DNA of 29,554 bases from Protostelium mycophagum (GCA_002081555.1 MZNV01003004.1:1-29554), one strand, 5' to 3'. Positions 10,823 through 22,136 are shown, counted from the stretch's first letter. Numbers and translations: made by a program. The notes: a model not told the origin generated them from the sequence alone.

Positions 10823-13800
10823 TTATTTTGACTGTGCATTTCCCAAATAGTGTATTGTCGAGCAGAAAGTGTTCACGTGATCTGCCGCCTTCACTGCTGG
10901 GTGTCCATTCGCGTGAACCATCGTGATGGCTGCCTTTGTGTTGAGACCGTATAAGTATACCTCAGAGGATTCCTCTGTCACAATGTCGACGATGGCATCT
11001 TGGCAGTCCTCGGTGTCTAAACATGTCTGGTTGTAGTACTGGAAGAAGTTGTAAATTCCAGCACCATAAGTGTAGACATTCTTGGTGTCGATGATTCTGG
11101 CACCCCATGCCATGTCACAAGATGGAGATCCCACTGGGCACGATGAAAAGTCGGGATCGCTGTAGGCGAGGTTACGTCCCCAGGGAGCGTTATACGGCGC
11201 TGCCTGATAGTAAGGTGTCTCGGTCTGGATCATGGCCATCAAAACGTTCTCGGCTCCTTCCAGTTGGTATTGGTAGAACCAATTGTGCTCTGATGCGGTT
11301 CCGTAGAGCCAAGCTGCGGCCTTGCTCTCGACGAGGATTCCTCTTCCATTGAATACGGAAATCTGTCCGCTCATGTCTTTTCCAAAAGCGTCCAAGTCGT
11401 GATCGGCAGTCCATGCCCAGATGTTCTCCAGGTAGACAGAGGCTGAGGAGGTGATGTGCATCAGCATAAATGTACCCATGCACTGTGGTGTGGGGGGTTG
11501 GTACTTGGGGCAAGTTCCGATCTGTTGGTTTCCTCCTGCGGCTCCACCGACTCTAAAGTGGCAGTCCCACATTCCGGCGCTTCCTTGAGCTCCCTGAGGG
11601 TCTTGGATATTCCACTGGACCAAGATGGCTCCGGGCTGGGGTCCACGTGAAGTGAAAAGCAGATCCGACATCTCAACGACTCCAACGTCTCCCTTGTTAC
11701 CGACTTGGACCATTGGTACGGGGTTGTTGGGATCTTGGAATGCGGATCCATAAGCCATCAGACTGGACCAAGCCTCTCCGACGATTCTGCTTCCCACTGG
11801 GACAACAACTGTGCTGGAGATTATGTATGTTCCCGCGGGGAAGTAGATGATGCGGCATCCGGCATATCTGTACAAGACCTTCTGGATGGCGGCGGTATCG
11901 TCGTGTGATCCGTCACCGTATGCACCTTCGTCCTTGACTGACACAAATGCGGAGGCGTCATAGTTCTCGTATTGTGGCTTGGGCTTCTCAAAGTAGTAAT
12001 TGTTTCCCTGGGAGCTGTCCACCAGAGCTGCGGGTCTCTGAGCGTGCTTGATGAAGCCGTTCTTGCTGTCAAACTGTGTAGGAGAATTGTAGATGTGTCC
12101 CTGAGCCCATGTGGGGACGTAAGTTGTTCCCTGGGATTTTCCGGCTACCAGAACGGCTCCGGATGAGCTAGCCACAACAGTTCCGACGTTTGTAAAGTAA
12201 CCGTTGTCTATAAGCAGGGTGTTGCTGGTGACTGGTGACGCGGAGTTTCCTGTACCGGTCTTGACGGCGACATCGGTGTCGACAATGTTGACGTCCACCA
12301 ATATGACGGAGGCGACCAGCTGTTGACCCTTGTCTCCCAAGGATGTCATGTCGACACCAGTCTTGGCGCCAGTGATGTACAGGTTCTTAAAAGTCCAACC
12401 CCAGTTCCAATTCATGTAAATACCGGTTGTAGTTCCGTGAATGGAGATATTTCTGGAAGTGAATTGTTGGTTTCCGACCCATAATGCGAATGCTCCTCCG
12501 TGGAATACGAGATCAGACATCCAGCCTCCAGATCCATTCTCCATCCAGATACCCTGGTGGGTGGAGCCGGGGGTCATTCTGAAGACCAAGTTGGTCAGTG
12601 AGGTGGCTTGGGCGACCTGTATTTTTCAGCGAAATTTCGGGGGGTTTTATGACGGACCTGCCAGTGGATACAAGTAGTTCCTTTGTCGGAAGGTGTTTGT
12701 GTTGTGTCGAAAACAAAATTTCTGATCTGTCTGTAGAAGTTGTTCTGATAAAAAGTCAGTTTCTCCGTGATGACGTCATCTTTCGTCACCTGGTTGGTGT
12801 ACCAGTTGGAACCCCAGTTGCCATAAGGATCTGAGTCGATCATGGCCATTCCCTTGAATCCGGATGCGGCCACCAGAGTGGGAAGGTTTGTGGCGTCTCC
12901 GACCATCTGTGTGTGGTAATACTGGATGATAGGTGTGCTGATGACGTATTTTCCGGCAGGGAAATACACCACCGCTGGTCTGGTCGTTGTAGAGTCACAT
13001 CCCTCACCGCATCTGCCATAGGCGGTGATGGCACTATTTATAGCGGCGGTGTCGTCGGTGACTCCGTCACCCTTCGCGCCAAAATCTCTGACGTTTCTGT
13101 ACACTACGTATGACTTGTCGTCTAAAAATGGTGATGTTCCTTGGTGCTTGATGGTCTCCATCCAAAATTTGGATTGCTTGGCGGGCTTAGATGCCGGGCA
13201 CAAAAATTGTTGCACTCCATTGGCGTCGCTAGAGCAACCGAATTCGGTGGGGTTGTAGCATTGTCCGGCACAGGATAATTGTCCGTTGGCACAGTTGTTG
13301 GTGTTGCTCTTGGTGGGCACAGGAACTGGAACTGGAATGGGATTCACCACAGGTGACTGGGTCGTGGTGGAGGGTGCAGCCTGAGCGGTTGAGGATGTGG
13401 TGGGCTTCGCCTGAGCAGTTGTAGATGTAACGGGCTTGGCCGGGGTTGTAGATGTGACGGGCTTCGCCTGAGCAGTTGTAGATGTGACGGGCTTCGCCGG
13501 AGTCGTAGATGTAACAGGCTTAGCCTGAGTTGTAGATGTAGCTGGTGTCGCTTGGCAGAAGCTCACTTGTGTCAATTGTCCGTTCATGCAACTGAAAAAT
13601 AGTCAGAGACCAAGCCATAAAATGGTGAAAAACCTTACCAGTACTGGCTTGGGCTGTAGCAGGCGCCATTGCAGGCACAAAGTGTAGATGGACAATAATC
13701 GGCCTTCTGGCACGTCAGTGAAGCGGCGTTAGAGGGGGCTTTTGTCGCAGCTGCAGATGTAAAAGCCTTGGTTGTAGAACTTGTAGAGGCCTTAGTTGTA

Positions 13801-14019
13801 GAACTTGTAGGGGCGGGACACTGCCACGCTTGTCTGAGTTGACCTCCTACACAACTACAGATGTGATTCAGTATGTGATGATCATGAGACAAAGAGATCC
13901 CACCAGTAGGATTGGGGTAAATAGCAGGCGTCACCGCACTGCAGATGATCAGGTGGACATGCTTGAGCCAAGGTCAAAGCAGCCATTATGAAGAGAATGA
14001 GCGAAGTTGTTGCGGTCAT
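10823..14019 (-). CDS. Secreted GH55-type exo-beta-1,3-glucanase with three Cys-rich modules, 5 exons, ~1004 aa
   Basis: Exons (minus) 14019-13904, 13854-13639, 13591-12790, 12744-12658 and 12616-10823 join in frame. Residues 1-20 are a signal peptide (LILFIMAALTLAQA). Three Cys-rich modules resemble CBM52-type binding modules: about 21-52 (CGDACYLPQSYCC), about 86-124 (CNGACYSPSQYCC) and 211-242 (CAGQCYNPTEFGC). Ser/Thr/Ala/Pro linkers separate them. Two beta-helix (pectate-lyase-3-like) halves follow, each opening with the GH55 signature: DFGAKGDGVTDDTAA near 280 and YGDGSHDDTAAIQ near 640. The conserved catalytic-cleft segments TASEHNWFYQYQ (E850) and QTETPYYQ (E873) are intact. Known GH55 enzymes release glucose or gentiobiose from beta-1,3-glucans. 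Secretion onto fungal or algal wall glucan is inferred. The strong resemblance to fungal enzymes leaves horizontal origin open. The stop codon overlaps AATAAA. Confidence 0.93.
13370..13560 (-). repeat. Coding tandem repeat (Thr/Pro/Ala/Lys linker of GH55 protein)
   Basis: Alternating units of about 27-33 nt encode AQAKPVTSTT and PAKPVTSTT between the second and third Cys modules, about six times. Near-identical nucleotide copies suggest recent unequal expansion. The product would be an extended linker, probably O-glycosylated, and copy number may vary between strains. Confidence 0.8.
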
Positions 14020-15505
14020 CTTGCCAGGTGTTCGTTAAGAAGCGATGTGCTGTCTCGATACGATGTTCTAAATACAAATGAAGTGTCGACTCGGTCGTAA
14101 AATGAGACCTAAGAGGGTGCACTTCTGGTGTTATGTGTTACAGTGATAGACCTCTAAAGAGAGCCTATGTATCTGGCAAGTTGCTGCTGAAATAATGAAT
14201 CTCATCACAGGTAGACCTCGCTTCTCCTCGTGTCCGGGAATGCAGGTCGCCAATTGTCAGAATAATGTCGACCACAAGACCCGCCCGAAAATATTTTTCT
14301 CGTCGACACCGGAAAATGAGATTCCAGATTTGTCCGAGATTTCAGCAAGTTCTTCCACCGTTCCGATTTGGACTATCTCGGAAGCGTATCTTCCGTCAAT
14401 CTGGAATTCGGAATCCTGAAAAAATACCGGGGTCACGGACTTACCTGTCCTGTTCTGTACATCGAAGAAGTGGGTATTACAGGGACCCTTCTGAGGGATT
14501 TTTTGAGGTTATTACAGGCTCGGGCTCGTATTGGGCATCTCAGAGGGTCAGGAGGGCGTCCCGTAGAGGTGATGAGGAGGTTTCTTCGTTCAGCACGACG
14601 GGCCCTTTTCACGTTTTTTGTCGTGTTTGGCAGCATATCTTGATGAAATTCAGTCGAGAAGACTTTTTCGAGAAGCACTTCTCAAGGAATACCAAAGCCT
14701 GGCAACTCCCTCCAAAGGATGGTACTCAGAATCTGGAAGTGCTGAAGAAACTGTGATTCTTCGCTGTCTCACGTGGCTATGGAATGGTGTCTAATCACTG
14801 TGCGGGTGCAGTTGTCATTTGAGAGTTCTTGGTGCCAAGAAAACTTCGTGGTCTGTGGAACTGTGAAAACACCTGCTTCTTCTAGAAATTGAAAGACAAT
14901 GCTGAGATCTTCAAGCCAAATTTCAAATTTTGAAAAATCCAGGAACGATTACGCTGAAATCACATAGATTTACTTAATCCAGTTCACGTTCACTTTTGAA
15001 TAGGTCAGCTGAAATTATCATCTCTGGTGGCATCAGTGGTCAAGTCATGACTCTGATTTTTTTCCAATCGATTCGACCATTTTTCATCAAGAGAAAAAGG
15101 GGGTGTTGTCCATTGAAGCATGATCTCATTTGATTCGATGATGAGCAGAACAGTTCTCATCAAAACTATTTTTTCCGCAACGCACATCAGCGAGCCAAAA
15201 CTGACCCACAGAAGATCACTCATGGAACATATCATGTTGTATGTACATAAATCAAATCTTCATTTTTTATTTAATACCTATTCCGTACAAGAAGTCCTTC
15301 ATCTGGGATGAACATAAATGTATTGATGTGCAACGAAGCTAGCTTGGAGAACACAGTTTTGGTTCTCCATTTCATCCAACCGAAATTTTTAATGAGATCA
15401 TCACAAGGTCCACTTCCTCGAAGAACAGACGGAGAAAGTGTAGAGTACGGTTTATTCATTTTACATCCTTGGATAAATCCAACAGAATCCTTTGTTTAAA
15501 GACAT
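14020..15505. other. Long intergenic region with unexplained overlapping open frames
   Basis: About 1.5 kb separates two minus-strand secreted-protein genes. Between 14195 and 14756 all three plus frames stay open for 74-163 codons. The longest (14265-14756) is Arg/Phe-rich; an alternative (14368-14643) reads IEEVGITGTLLRDFLRLLQ. I recognise no domain and cannot choose a frame. A minus frame at 15271-15459 (63 codons, with LIKNFGWMKWRTKT) is also unassigned. The rest shows no coding signal. Confidence 0.35.
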
Positions 15506-16928
15506 CTATCCTGCGTAGCTAGGACGGAAAACCGGCATCGCGGCGGCTTTGAGAGGTGAATTGTTCATCTTCTCAGACTCTGGCTTCGGTGGCTGGCTGT
15601 TGATTGTGCTTGTGTAATAACCCATCATGCAAGAATGAACCTCGAAGAGGGTGGCTTCAGAGGGGTTCTCTGTGGTCGTCTTTAAAGTTTGATCTTCTTG
15701 CATTTGGACGAATCTGTCGTTGATTGCGGCAGCCAAGTTGTAATAACCAGAGGCCAACTGTCTGAGGTGGAACCCCTCCCAAATAGAAGCAGAAGAGGAC
15801 ATCGCCGCAAGGGTTCCGTTGTTTGTCTGCGCGCTGACGAAGCGATCAAAGGTCGTGTCTTGTATGGAGATGGCATCGGGGAATGTGCCGCTGGGGGTCA
15901 TTCTGAAGTTGTTCGCTTTGGTGATGTTGGCTCCCTCCACTTTGAGCAGAGAAGATCCTCTGATAACGCTGACGAAGTCTCCTCCTTTCACCTTTAAGGC
16001 GAAGCGTGATACTGAGGAGATAGTGAACCCTGCGGCGGCGGTGACCTCGGTCACATCTGCCACCAAAACTCCAGATGGGAGACGTCTAAGGTACTTGGCA
16101 TTTGCAGCTGCTTTGAGAGTGAAGTAGCCGAGATCGGCTTGGTATTCGGCCAAGAGACCCTCCCATCTTCCAGCTTGAAATCTTCCAGGTGTGATCAAGG
16201 TGGAGGGCTCTATGGAGTTGAACAGTCCGTTCGTCATGTCCAAAAGAGAGAAGGCACCACTATTGGGGAAATACCAGTTGGGTACCTATATGATCGTTAG
16301 AAGGTATGATCACATTGATCATTTGTCTTACTTTTTGGAAATGAACTGGAGTTGAAGAGGTGGCAGAGAGCTGAAAACCGGCCGAGCGCAGAAATAAACC
16401 TGTATCCACCGACTGAATGACGATCTGCTCGAACGGTCTGAACTCAAAGAGAGCCTCGGAAGGGACTGCTAAGAGGTTGGATTCTGCGGGTTGAATGGTG
16501 CCATCATCTCTGACAGCCAAAAGCTTGCCCTTGTGAGTGATCGTCCAGTAACCGCTAGCTTCTTGTTGGACTGTGAAAGACTCTGAGAAACTGGCAAGTC
16601 CAGGTTTAACGTCAGCCACAGCGATATTGTTTCTGTAAGAAATGACGTTGTGAGAAGATATGTCTCTCAATGTGTGGCAGTTGACGCAGTCTGCAGGGCT
16701 GGTGCGAAATTGAAAGATGGTCGCGTAAGTGAAGGTTTTTTGGTTGGCCAAAAGAACGTTTGTCTCACGGTTTGTCTGTAGAAAAAGTCCTGTATGGATG
16801 GAGCGGATGTGTAGCGCTTGGTTAAGAGGAGAGGCGAATCCTGCCTGACCTTCGACAAGCCCCACAATTGATAAGATGGAAAGAAGTAGTACAGCCGCTG
16901 AGTAAGGGCAATTAATATAAGTCTTCAT
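15506..16928 (-). CDS. Secreted beta-trefoil (fascin-like) protein, 2 exons, 458 aa
   Basis: Exons (minus) 16928-16332 and 16285-15506 join in phase 0 across a 46-nt intron. A signal peptide spans about residues 1-28 (AAVLLLSILSIVGLVEGQA). The mature chain has recurring units of the beta-trefoil type: LHIRSIHTGLFLQTN, IVIQSVDTGLFLRSAG, FALKVKGGDFVSVIRG and FHLRQLASGYYNLAA. The spacing fits at least two trefoil or fascin-like folds. No ricin-B QxW motif is evident, so a sugar-binding role is only a possibility. No transmembrane anchor is seen. The tail is Pro/Lys/Ser-rich. It is the next minus-strand gene upstream of the GH55 glucanase and is likewise secreted. Confidence 0.75.
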
Positions 16929-17772
16929 CTAAAGACGATCAGCTTTAGCATGGAAATGTAATGTGAAATCATTACTGTGTTGGTACGTTTCGTCTGTTAG
17001 TACAGAATGCTGATGTGTCTTGGCTCTTCGTGTCGATTTATCTTGGAAAGCTTCTCTGAGAATAAAACAAGCCTTCACGTGCAATTCACGGTTGCTTAAC
17101 GCCATCCTTCTCGATCTACCGTTACTTTCGGAGACTGGAGGGTGTCAGGCGCCTGAAACGAGCCTTAACATAAAAATAACACCCTCTACTATACCTTTCT
17201 GGTATTCTCGTGGAATCCATAAGTACTTATGCTGCATAACCATCCCCTTTTTCTGAGAAAGAATTGTGGTGGTCTACAATGAGATAATCATCAATGTTTC
17301 CTCAACAGCAACAATGTATAGTTTAAGACGATGGTAGATGAGAAAGTCGTATTTTCCCGCCTTTTTATTCTTGAAAGTGTGGGTTGATGATCACCGCAGA
17401 TGGGTTTCCAAAATCCGTGTCCTCAGATAAAAAACTCTCCAGATTGGTATTGTCAAAAATCATGTTCCCATTCTATTTTTAGATCAATATGGTATCATTA
17501 TGACATCATACTACCAAATACACTCATTTTCTTTTGCAGTAATTGTTGTGGTGCGCAGCGCCACGTCAGTAATTTCAAACTGCGAGATAGATATTTTTAT
17601 TCATGCAAATATATATTTTGGTCAGATCCTAACTTCGCGGTAACAAACACGTTAATTACCGAGAATCTTAACGTGGTGTGAGGACACTGACCAAATTTTT
17701 TATGTCTTTTTATTCTGCCATAAATAACCACAATCACACAAAATTAAATTTCATCGAGATTTCTCTCAAATT
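16929..17772. other. Intergenic region, AT-rich in its right half
   Basis: This is the 5' flank of the trefoil gene (left) and 3' flank of the next minus gene (right). Short open frames on plus (78 and 93 codons) lack ATG-supported domains or splice partners. I see no RNA gene or mobile element. Confidence 0.45.
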
Positions 17773-18768
17773 TCAGCTAATCACCTGATCCGTAAGATCA
17801 CCGACCATGATGCCATTGTCCAAAAACTCTCTTCCATCTCTGTCATCATGTACCTCTCTCTGCATCTCTTTTTCTACCTCTTTATTTTGTGTGGTGTTCT
17901 TGTCACGTGATACTTCACGTGTGACCCCCGGTTTATAGCGAAGGTTGTAGAGCAATGTTTCTGACAGATTTATATTTTTAGATCTCGTGACCGACGACTT
18001 TGAGACTTCGAGGACCTGTTTATTGTCGTGAGAATTTTGAATTTTGAAATATAAATTTTGGCGGGGTTTTGACAGAAAAATAATAATAAAATTGAAATTC
18101 CACCTTTTGAAGTTTAGAAGGCTGCACGTCTCTTCCCAATGAGGCAATCAATTGTAATCTTAATGGTGACATTGGAGGTAATTCGCTCAATAATGTCTTC
18201 ACATTTCTTCCAACCTGAGTGAGCGCGCTCGTCTGAGAGAATGAGCCACGTAATGTAGAAGAAGTGATCACCTCCGCTCTGGTGACGAACATGCCTTTGC
18301 AGAAGACGGAATCGCTGGGTAATGGTTGGTGTATTCAAATGATTGAGAAGGTTGATCTCAGAAGAAGCCAGACTTTAATTTTGGTGATTTAATGGTCATT
18401 TATGGTGAAGAGACAATGTACAACATCTTCGAAAGAAGGCACACGACATACATGTATGCTTGCAAAAGTGATTCCTTCTCTTGTTCGGATCCTGCTATTC
18501 TCAAAACTTCGTCATTTAAATCCTTCAATTTGTCGCTCTTCCTCTTTGTATCAGAGAACTTCTTTCTCGGCCTTCCTCGATTAGAGGTAGTTGATGTTCG
18601 TTCTGACGATTCGTCTGGAGTGGATGTCCTCCGCTTCTTAGTCTGTCTCTCTTCTGTTTGATTTGTTGCCAATGTGTCCACATCAAGGATTTGTTCTACA
18701 TTTATGGATTGAGAGAGGTCATCTCTCACGACATCGCCAAAAGAGGAGGTTGAGTTGTTTATGTCCAT
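17773..18768 (-). CDS. AT-hook nuclear protein, uncharacterised, 3 exons, ~256 aa
   Basis: Exons (minus) 18768-18452, 18314-18104 and 18015-17773 join in frame using donors GTATGT and GTGGAA. Residues 1-62 are acidic/Ser/Thr-rich with a KKRR basic patch. RGRPRKK at 64-70 is an AT-hook, which binds the minor groove of AT-rich DNA. A charged helical stretch follows (KRKSDKLKDLNDEVLRIAG). The second half contains SPLRLQLIASLGRDV and LQKVLEVSKSSVTRSKNI, which look like a helix-turn-helix. The protein ends with charged KEVEKEMQREV and DNGIMVGDLTDQ. A DNA-binding or regulatory role is likely. A domesticated transposase N-terminus is an alternative, unproven. The first splice is the weaker of the two. 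Confidence 0.55.
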
Positions 18769-19008
18769 GAAAATGTGCCATCCCGGGTCGGTTCTGATTT
18801 TCAGAAAAAGAGGGAATTCAAATTTAAACTGAGATGTGTTGGGGCCCTGAAGCTGATGTCAACTCCCGTCCACATGCATTTATCTGTTGGATGACCAAGG
18901 TTTTGTCGCAAATGAATAACATCTTCAATGGTTTCTCACGATGACAAGTTTGTTGTACATCAATATGACGCTGCGCGATCGAAATGAGATGAGAGAAAAA
19001 GCGTCTAT
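18769..19008. other. Short intergenic region
   Basis: These 240 bases between two minus-strand genes hold no coding signal. They must contain the promoter of the AT-hook gene. Confidence 0.4.
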
Positions 19009-19770
19009 CTAATCAACAAAGCCTTTATGATCTGTAGATGGTAGGCAGGGCACGATAAAGTTGAAATAGATAGAGTCTTGTGCGTGGTAATGTCCCTGTC
19101 GTGTGTTGGACATCTGTACAGCTCGATTCTTGGCATCTTTTCGCTTGTTCTCTTCCTCCAATTTTTTAATGTGAGGATCCAATCCCCCCATCTTTACATC
19201 GTCTAGAGGGTTGACTGTTAACGCCCGGAGATTCCCATTTGAAAAAGAGTGCGGTATGTGCAATGGTGCATTCTTTGGCGGCGTAGCTACAGGAGGCATA
19301 TGATTATGATGTCCATTGTTGTTATTCATTGATTGGCCGTGGTGATTATTATGTACAGGAGGATGTGGAGAGACAGACCGTTGTGTATGTCCTTGGAAGT
19401 GATTATCTTGTTTGATCGCCATGTTGGGTGTGCTATTACTTCTGTAAAATGAACCTGGTGCGTCGAGATGTCTAATTTGTTCGTGCGGTTTTTCGTCGTA
19501 AGAGTTGAATCTCGGCTTCTTCGGTCCTCTCTCGTATTGATTCTGTGCGTGTGATTGTCTATATCTCTGTTCTTCTGCGTGCTGAAATTCTCTCCGCGAG
19601 TGTGCGTCTGGCACGCTCGTCGTGCGACCAAATCCGCCCGCTTGATATGGATTCATGAACATATGGATGGCCAATTGATCAGGACGGTCTCGTCTCAATC
19701 GTTTGGGCTCGACCGACCCGTTGCTTTCTTTTGTCAACAACAAAAAGTGCCGTTCGCTTGGATCCACCAT
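19009..19770 (-). CDS. Low-complexity His/Asn/Pro-rich protein, uncharacterised, 253 aa
   Basis: A single uninterrupted frame runs from the ATG at 19770; the frame is open a little further upstream but without an ATG. The protein is predicted to be largely disordered. It has basic clusters (EPKRLRRDRP, RGPKKPRF), His/Asn-rich runs (HNNHHGQSMNNNNGHHNH) and Pro-rich segments. A short charged helix (IKKLEEENKRKDAKNRAVQ) lies near the C-terminus. There is no membrane segment or signal peptide. The basic patches hint at a nuclear or RNA-associated protein, which is speculation. Lack of introns is unusual among its neighbours. Confidence 0.55.
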   Translation of the reverse strand: MVDPSERHFLLLTKESNGSVEPKRLRRDRPDQLAIHMFMNPYQAGGFGRTTSVPDAHSRREFQHAEEQRYRQSHAQNQYERGPKKPRFNSYDEKPHEQIRHLDAPGSFYRSNSTPNMAIKQDNHFQGHTQRSVSPHPPVHNNHHGQSMNNNNGHHNHMPPVATPPKNAPLHIPHSFSNGNLRALTVNPLDDVKMGGLDPHIKKLEEENKRKDAKNRAVQMSNTRQGHYHAQDSIYFNFIVPCLPSTDHKGFVD

Positions 19771-19929
19771 GGAGTGCAGAACTCGTGTAAAAAATAAATT
19801 AACGTGCAAAGGTAGCGTTAATTAATGCGAAAGATGTCGACGTAGACAATGACTTGGAAACTCCTCGCATGGGCGAAAAAAAGACACAAAGAAAAAGTCG
19901 GTTGGAAATGCACACATGGGAGGTCTTCA

Positions 19930-21992
19930 TTATTGTCTATTGACTATGCTGCTGATCAGAAGGATGATCGGTGCCATCTCCGGGTCGTTCATGTATTCTG
20001 CGACAGTCTCGCCGCTTGGGTTCTCCATGAGCCTTCTGAGCATGTCTAAGACTCTGGGATTACTCAGAGCTGCTTGAATGATGGGATTCGATAATATCGC
20101 AGCTAATGTCTCGGGATCACCACCCATGGAAGACTGTATTGTTTAGAATGTAAAATAAGCTGTGAAATGTAACCTCGCGATCTCCCAGAAGCCAAGCTGC
20201 GGCAGCTTCTTGATTATTCCCTGTCGCACTTAATGCCGACAGAATGTCTGCTTCTGAAAATCCCATCTCTCTCAGATTTTGGATGGCCTGCACACATTTA
20301 GAACCTCAGACATGAGATCTCTATAATGTAAAGCTCTTGACGCACAGGTTCTTTGTCATGATCGCTGATTTTGAGTTACATCTTACCGCTTGATCCGCGA
20401 CAGCTTCTTGATCGATCTCATCCTCCCCATCCGATGATATCATGTTATCTACAGGGAGTGGGACGGAGGGTGCAACAGGGGGGACAGAGGGTGCATCCGC
20501 CACCGGTGGTGGTTGTGCAACATCACTCGTTGTAGACGGTGCAGGTGCAGGAGCGGGGACAGCACTGTACATGTTTCAATAGGAGATTCATCTCATCTAC
20601 AACACTCACGCTGGGGGCAGGGGTTGTATATTTATAGGAGCGGGAGAACCAAATCTGATGGAGGACATGATGCGGTTGCGATGCGCGACGGCCTGGAGTT
20701 GCTGCGGTGTCAGTGGATCATCGATGTTGGGATCCGCCTCGTGATTAAAGAGCCATTCCATCGCCATCTCGGGGCTCATCCTGTCATCGTTCAGAATGAG
20801 AAGGCGATCTTTGCATCATGAAATGATGTGAGGGATTCGTTTTCGCCAATCCACAAATGCAAAAGTCTCATTTTCCTCATTCTTACTGCAACACAAGGTA
20901 TTTCTGTGATACTCTACTCTACATTTTACTCTTTACTTTTTTAGAACCAAAACTATCCTCTTTACCAAAGCTGTGGCTGACCACAAGCTTCCAAGTCAAG
21001 AGATGGCTTTGCCTCGGCAATAAAAGCGAGATTCTACAACGCGAATTAAACGAAAATCTTCCATACTGACATGTTCAATATGAGCGCCTTCCTCGCCCTT
21101 CCTTCAGGAAATCCCATCTCTTTCATCTGTTGTAACAAAAATTCATCCACTGGTATCTCTGTCACTGTGGTTGGTTCTGGAGCGGCTAAAGATGATCAAT
21201 TGGATGATGGATTCTGAATGATCGATTACTGTTGGATTTTTTTGTTTTTCAATTTTGGTTATTTTGGTGGTTTTGTTTTTGGCACCAAGACATCAGGAGA
21301 CAAATGATCACCTGGTTGTGTTGCCTCTGGAGGGTCTTGTGAGTCTTCATCATCATAATCCATGTCTGTTCCTCGTGGAAATCCAATTAATGACATTAGA
21401 TCTTGTAATTGGCGACGGTGCTTTGGACATCAGAATAAATCCAATATGGAAATCTATGGGAGATCTGACTTACATCATCTGGTGTTGGACCTGTTCTTCT
21501 CATTCTTTTCGTAATCTCCTCTTCAGAAAGGTTGGAAGTGTATCTGATGATCTGTTCTCTATTGGGCACTTTTGAACTTTCATCCTCCTCTGTTTGACAC
21601 AATAAACGAGTTATACTCCTATTACCAGGTTGCAAAGTAAAGGCAGTCAAAGTCTCTTCTTTATATCAATAATGTGATTTGTGAAAAGATTATTATCATC
21701 ACCTCCTTCTTGAAGACCGCCATTTTCAAGATGTGCTTCGTCACACAGAGTAACAAAACCTCTTAATAATTTGATGGAACTATGCAGACTTCAGATGAAG
21801 AGGACCACAATGAAATTCAACATACTCGACTTTGAGGTCCTCCTGAATTCTCTCTTTTAAATGGTGAACGTTCTCTTCATTCCCAATGATCAGTTCCCTC
21901 ACGCCCTCGGGAGTTCGTATCTATCACTCGTTAAAAACGTGGATGGAATTGAATTCGTCATAATGTCAATCATGAACTCTCACCTTTATCAT
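19930..21992 (-). CDS. UBAC1: UBAC1 (KPC2)-like: UBL - UBA - UBA - STI1, 11 exons, 406 aa
   Basis: Exons (minus) 21992-21984, 21920-21826, 21779-21703, 21658-21626, 21589-21474, 21420-21312, 21185-21071, 20780-20610, 20564-20387, 20287-20174 and 20133-19930 join in frame. The total of 406 aa is almost exactly human UBAC1 length (405). A ubiquitin-like domain opens the protein (MIKIRTPEGVRELIIGNEEN). UBA1 lies near 163-202 (MKEMGFPEGRARKALILN and MSPEMAMEWLFNHEADPN) and UBA2 near 302-339 (LREMGFSEADILSALSATGN). The C-terminus is an STI1-type repeat (LAAILSNPIIQAALSNP). UBAC1 is the adaptor subunit of the KPC ubiquitin ligase and carries ubiquitylated cargo to the proteasome; that role is inferred here. 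A first exon of 9 nt and an intron of 290 nt splitting UBA1 are noteworthy. It shares a promoter with the divergent DUF3429 gene. Confidence 0.9.
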
Positions 21993-22136
21993 AATTATCT
22001 ATATATAATATAACAACAAGCCAGCCTGCGTGTTGGAGATTTGTCCGGTTTGGAAAAAGTGATTCGGTGATCTGATGTGATTCAGAGGAAGAGGATGTGT
22101 TCTGGAGATTTCGGTCATAGATCGAACCACACCATC
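21993..22136. promoter_or_regulatory. Compact bidirectional promoter
   Basis: Only 144 bases separate the start codons of the UBAC1-like gene (minus) and the DUF3429 gene (plus). The left part is an AT-rich TATA-like tract (ATTATCTATATATAATATAAC). The two genes are therefore probably driven from one nucleosome-free region. Confidence 0.6.

Noticed and set aside
10324-10926. Several open frames of 65-134 codons between the oxidase and glucanase
   Set aside because: They overlap each other on both strands, show no domain, and the longest runs into the glucanase coding region antisense.
17020-17681. Plus frames of 78 and 93 codons upstream of the trefoil gene
   Set aside because: No domain, no supporting splice sites, and AT-rich non-coding composition.
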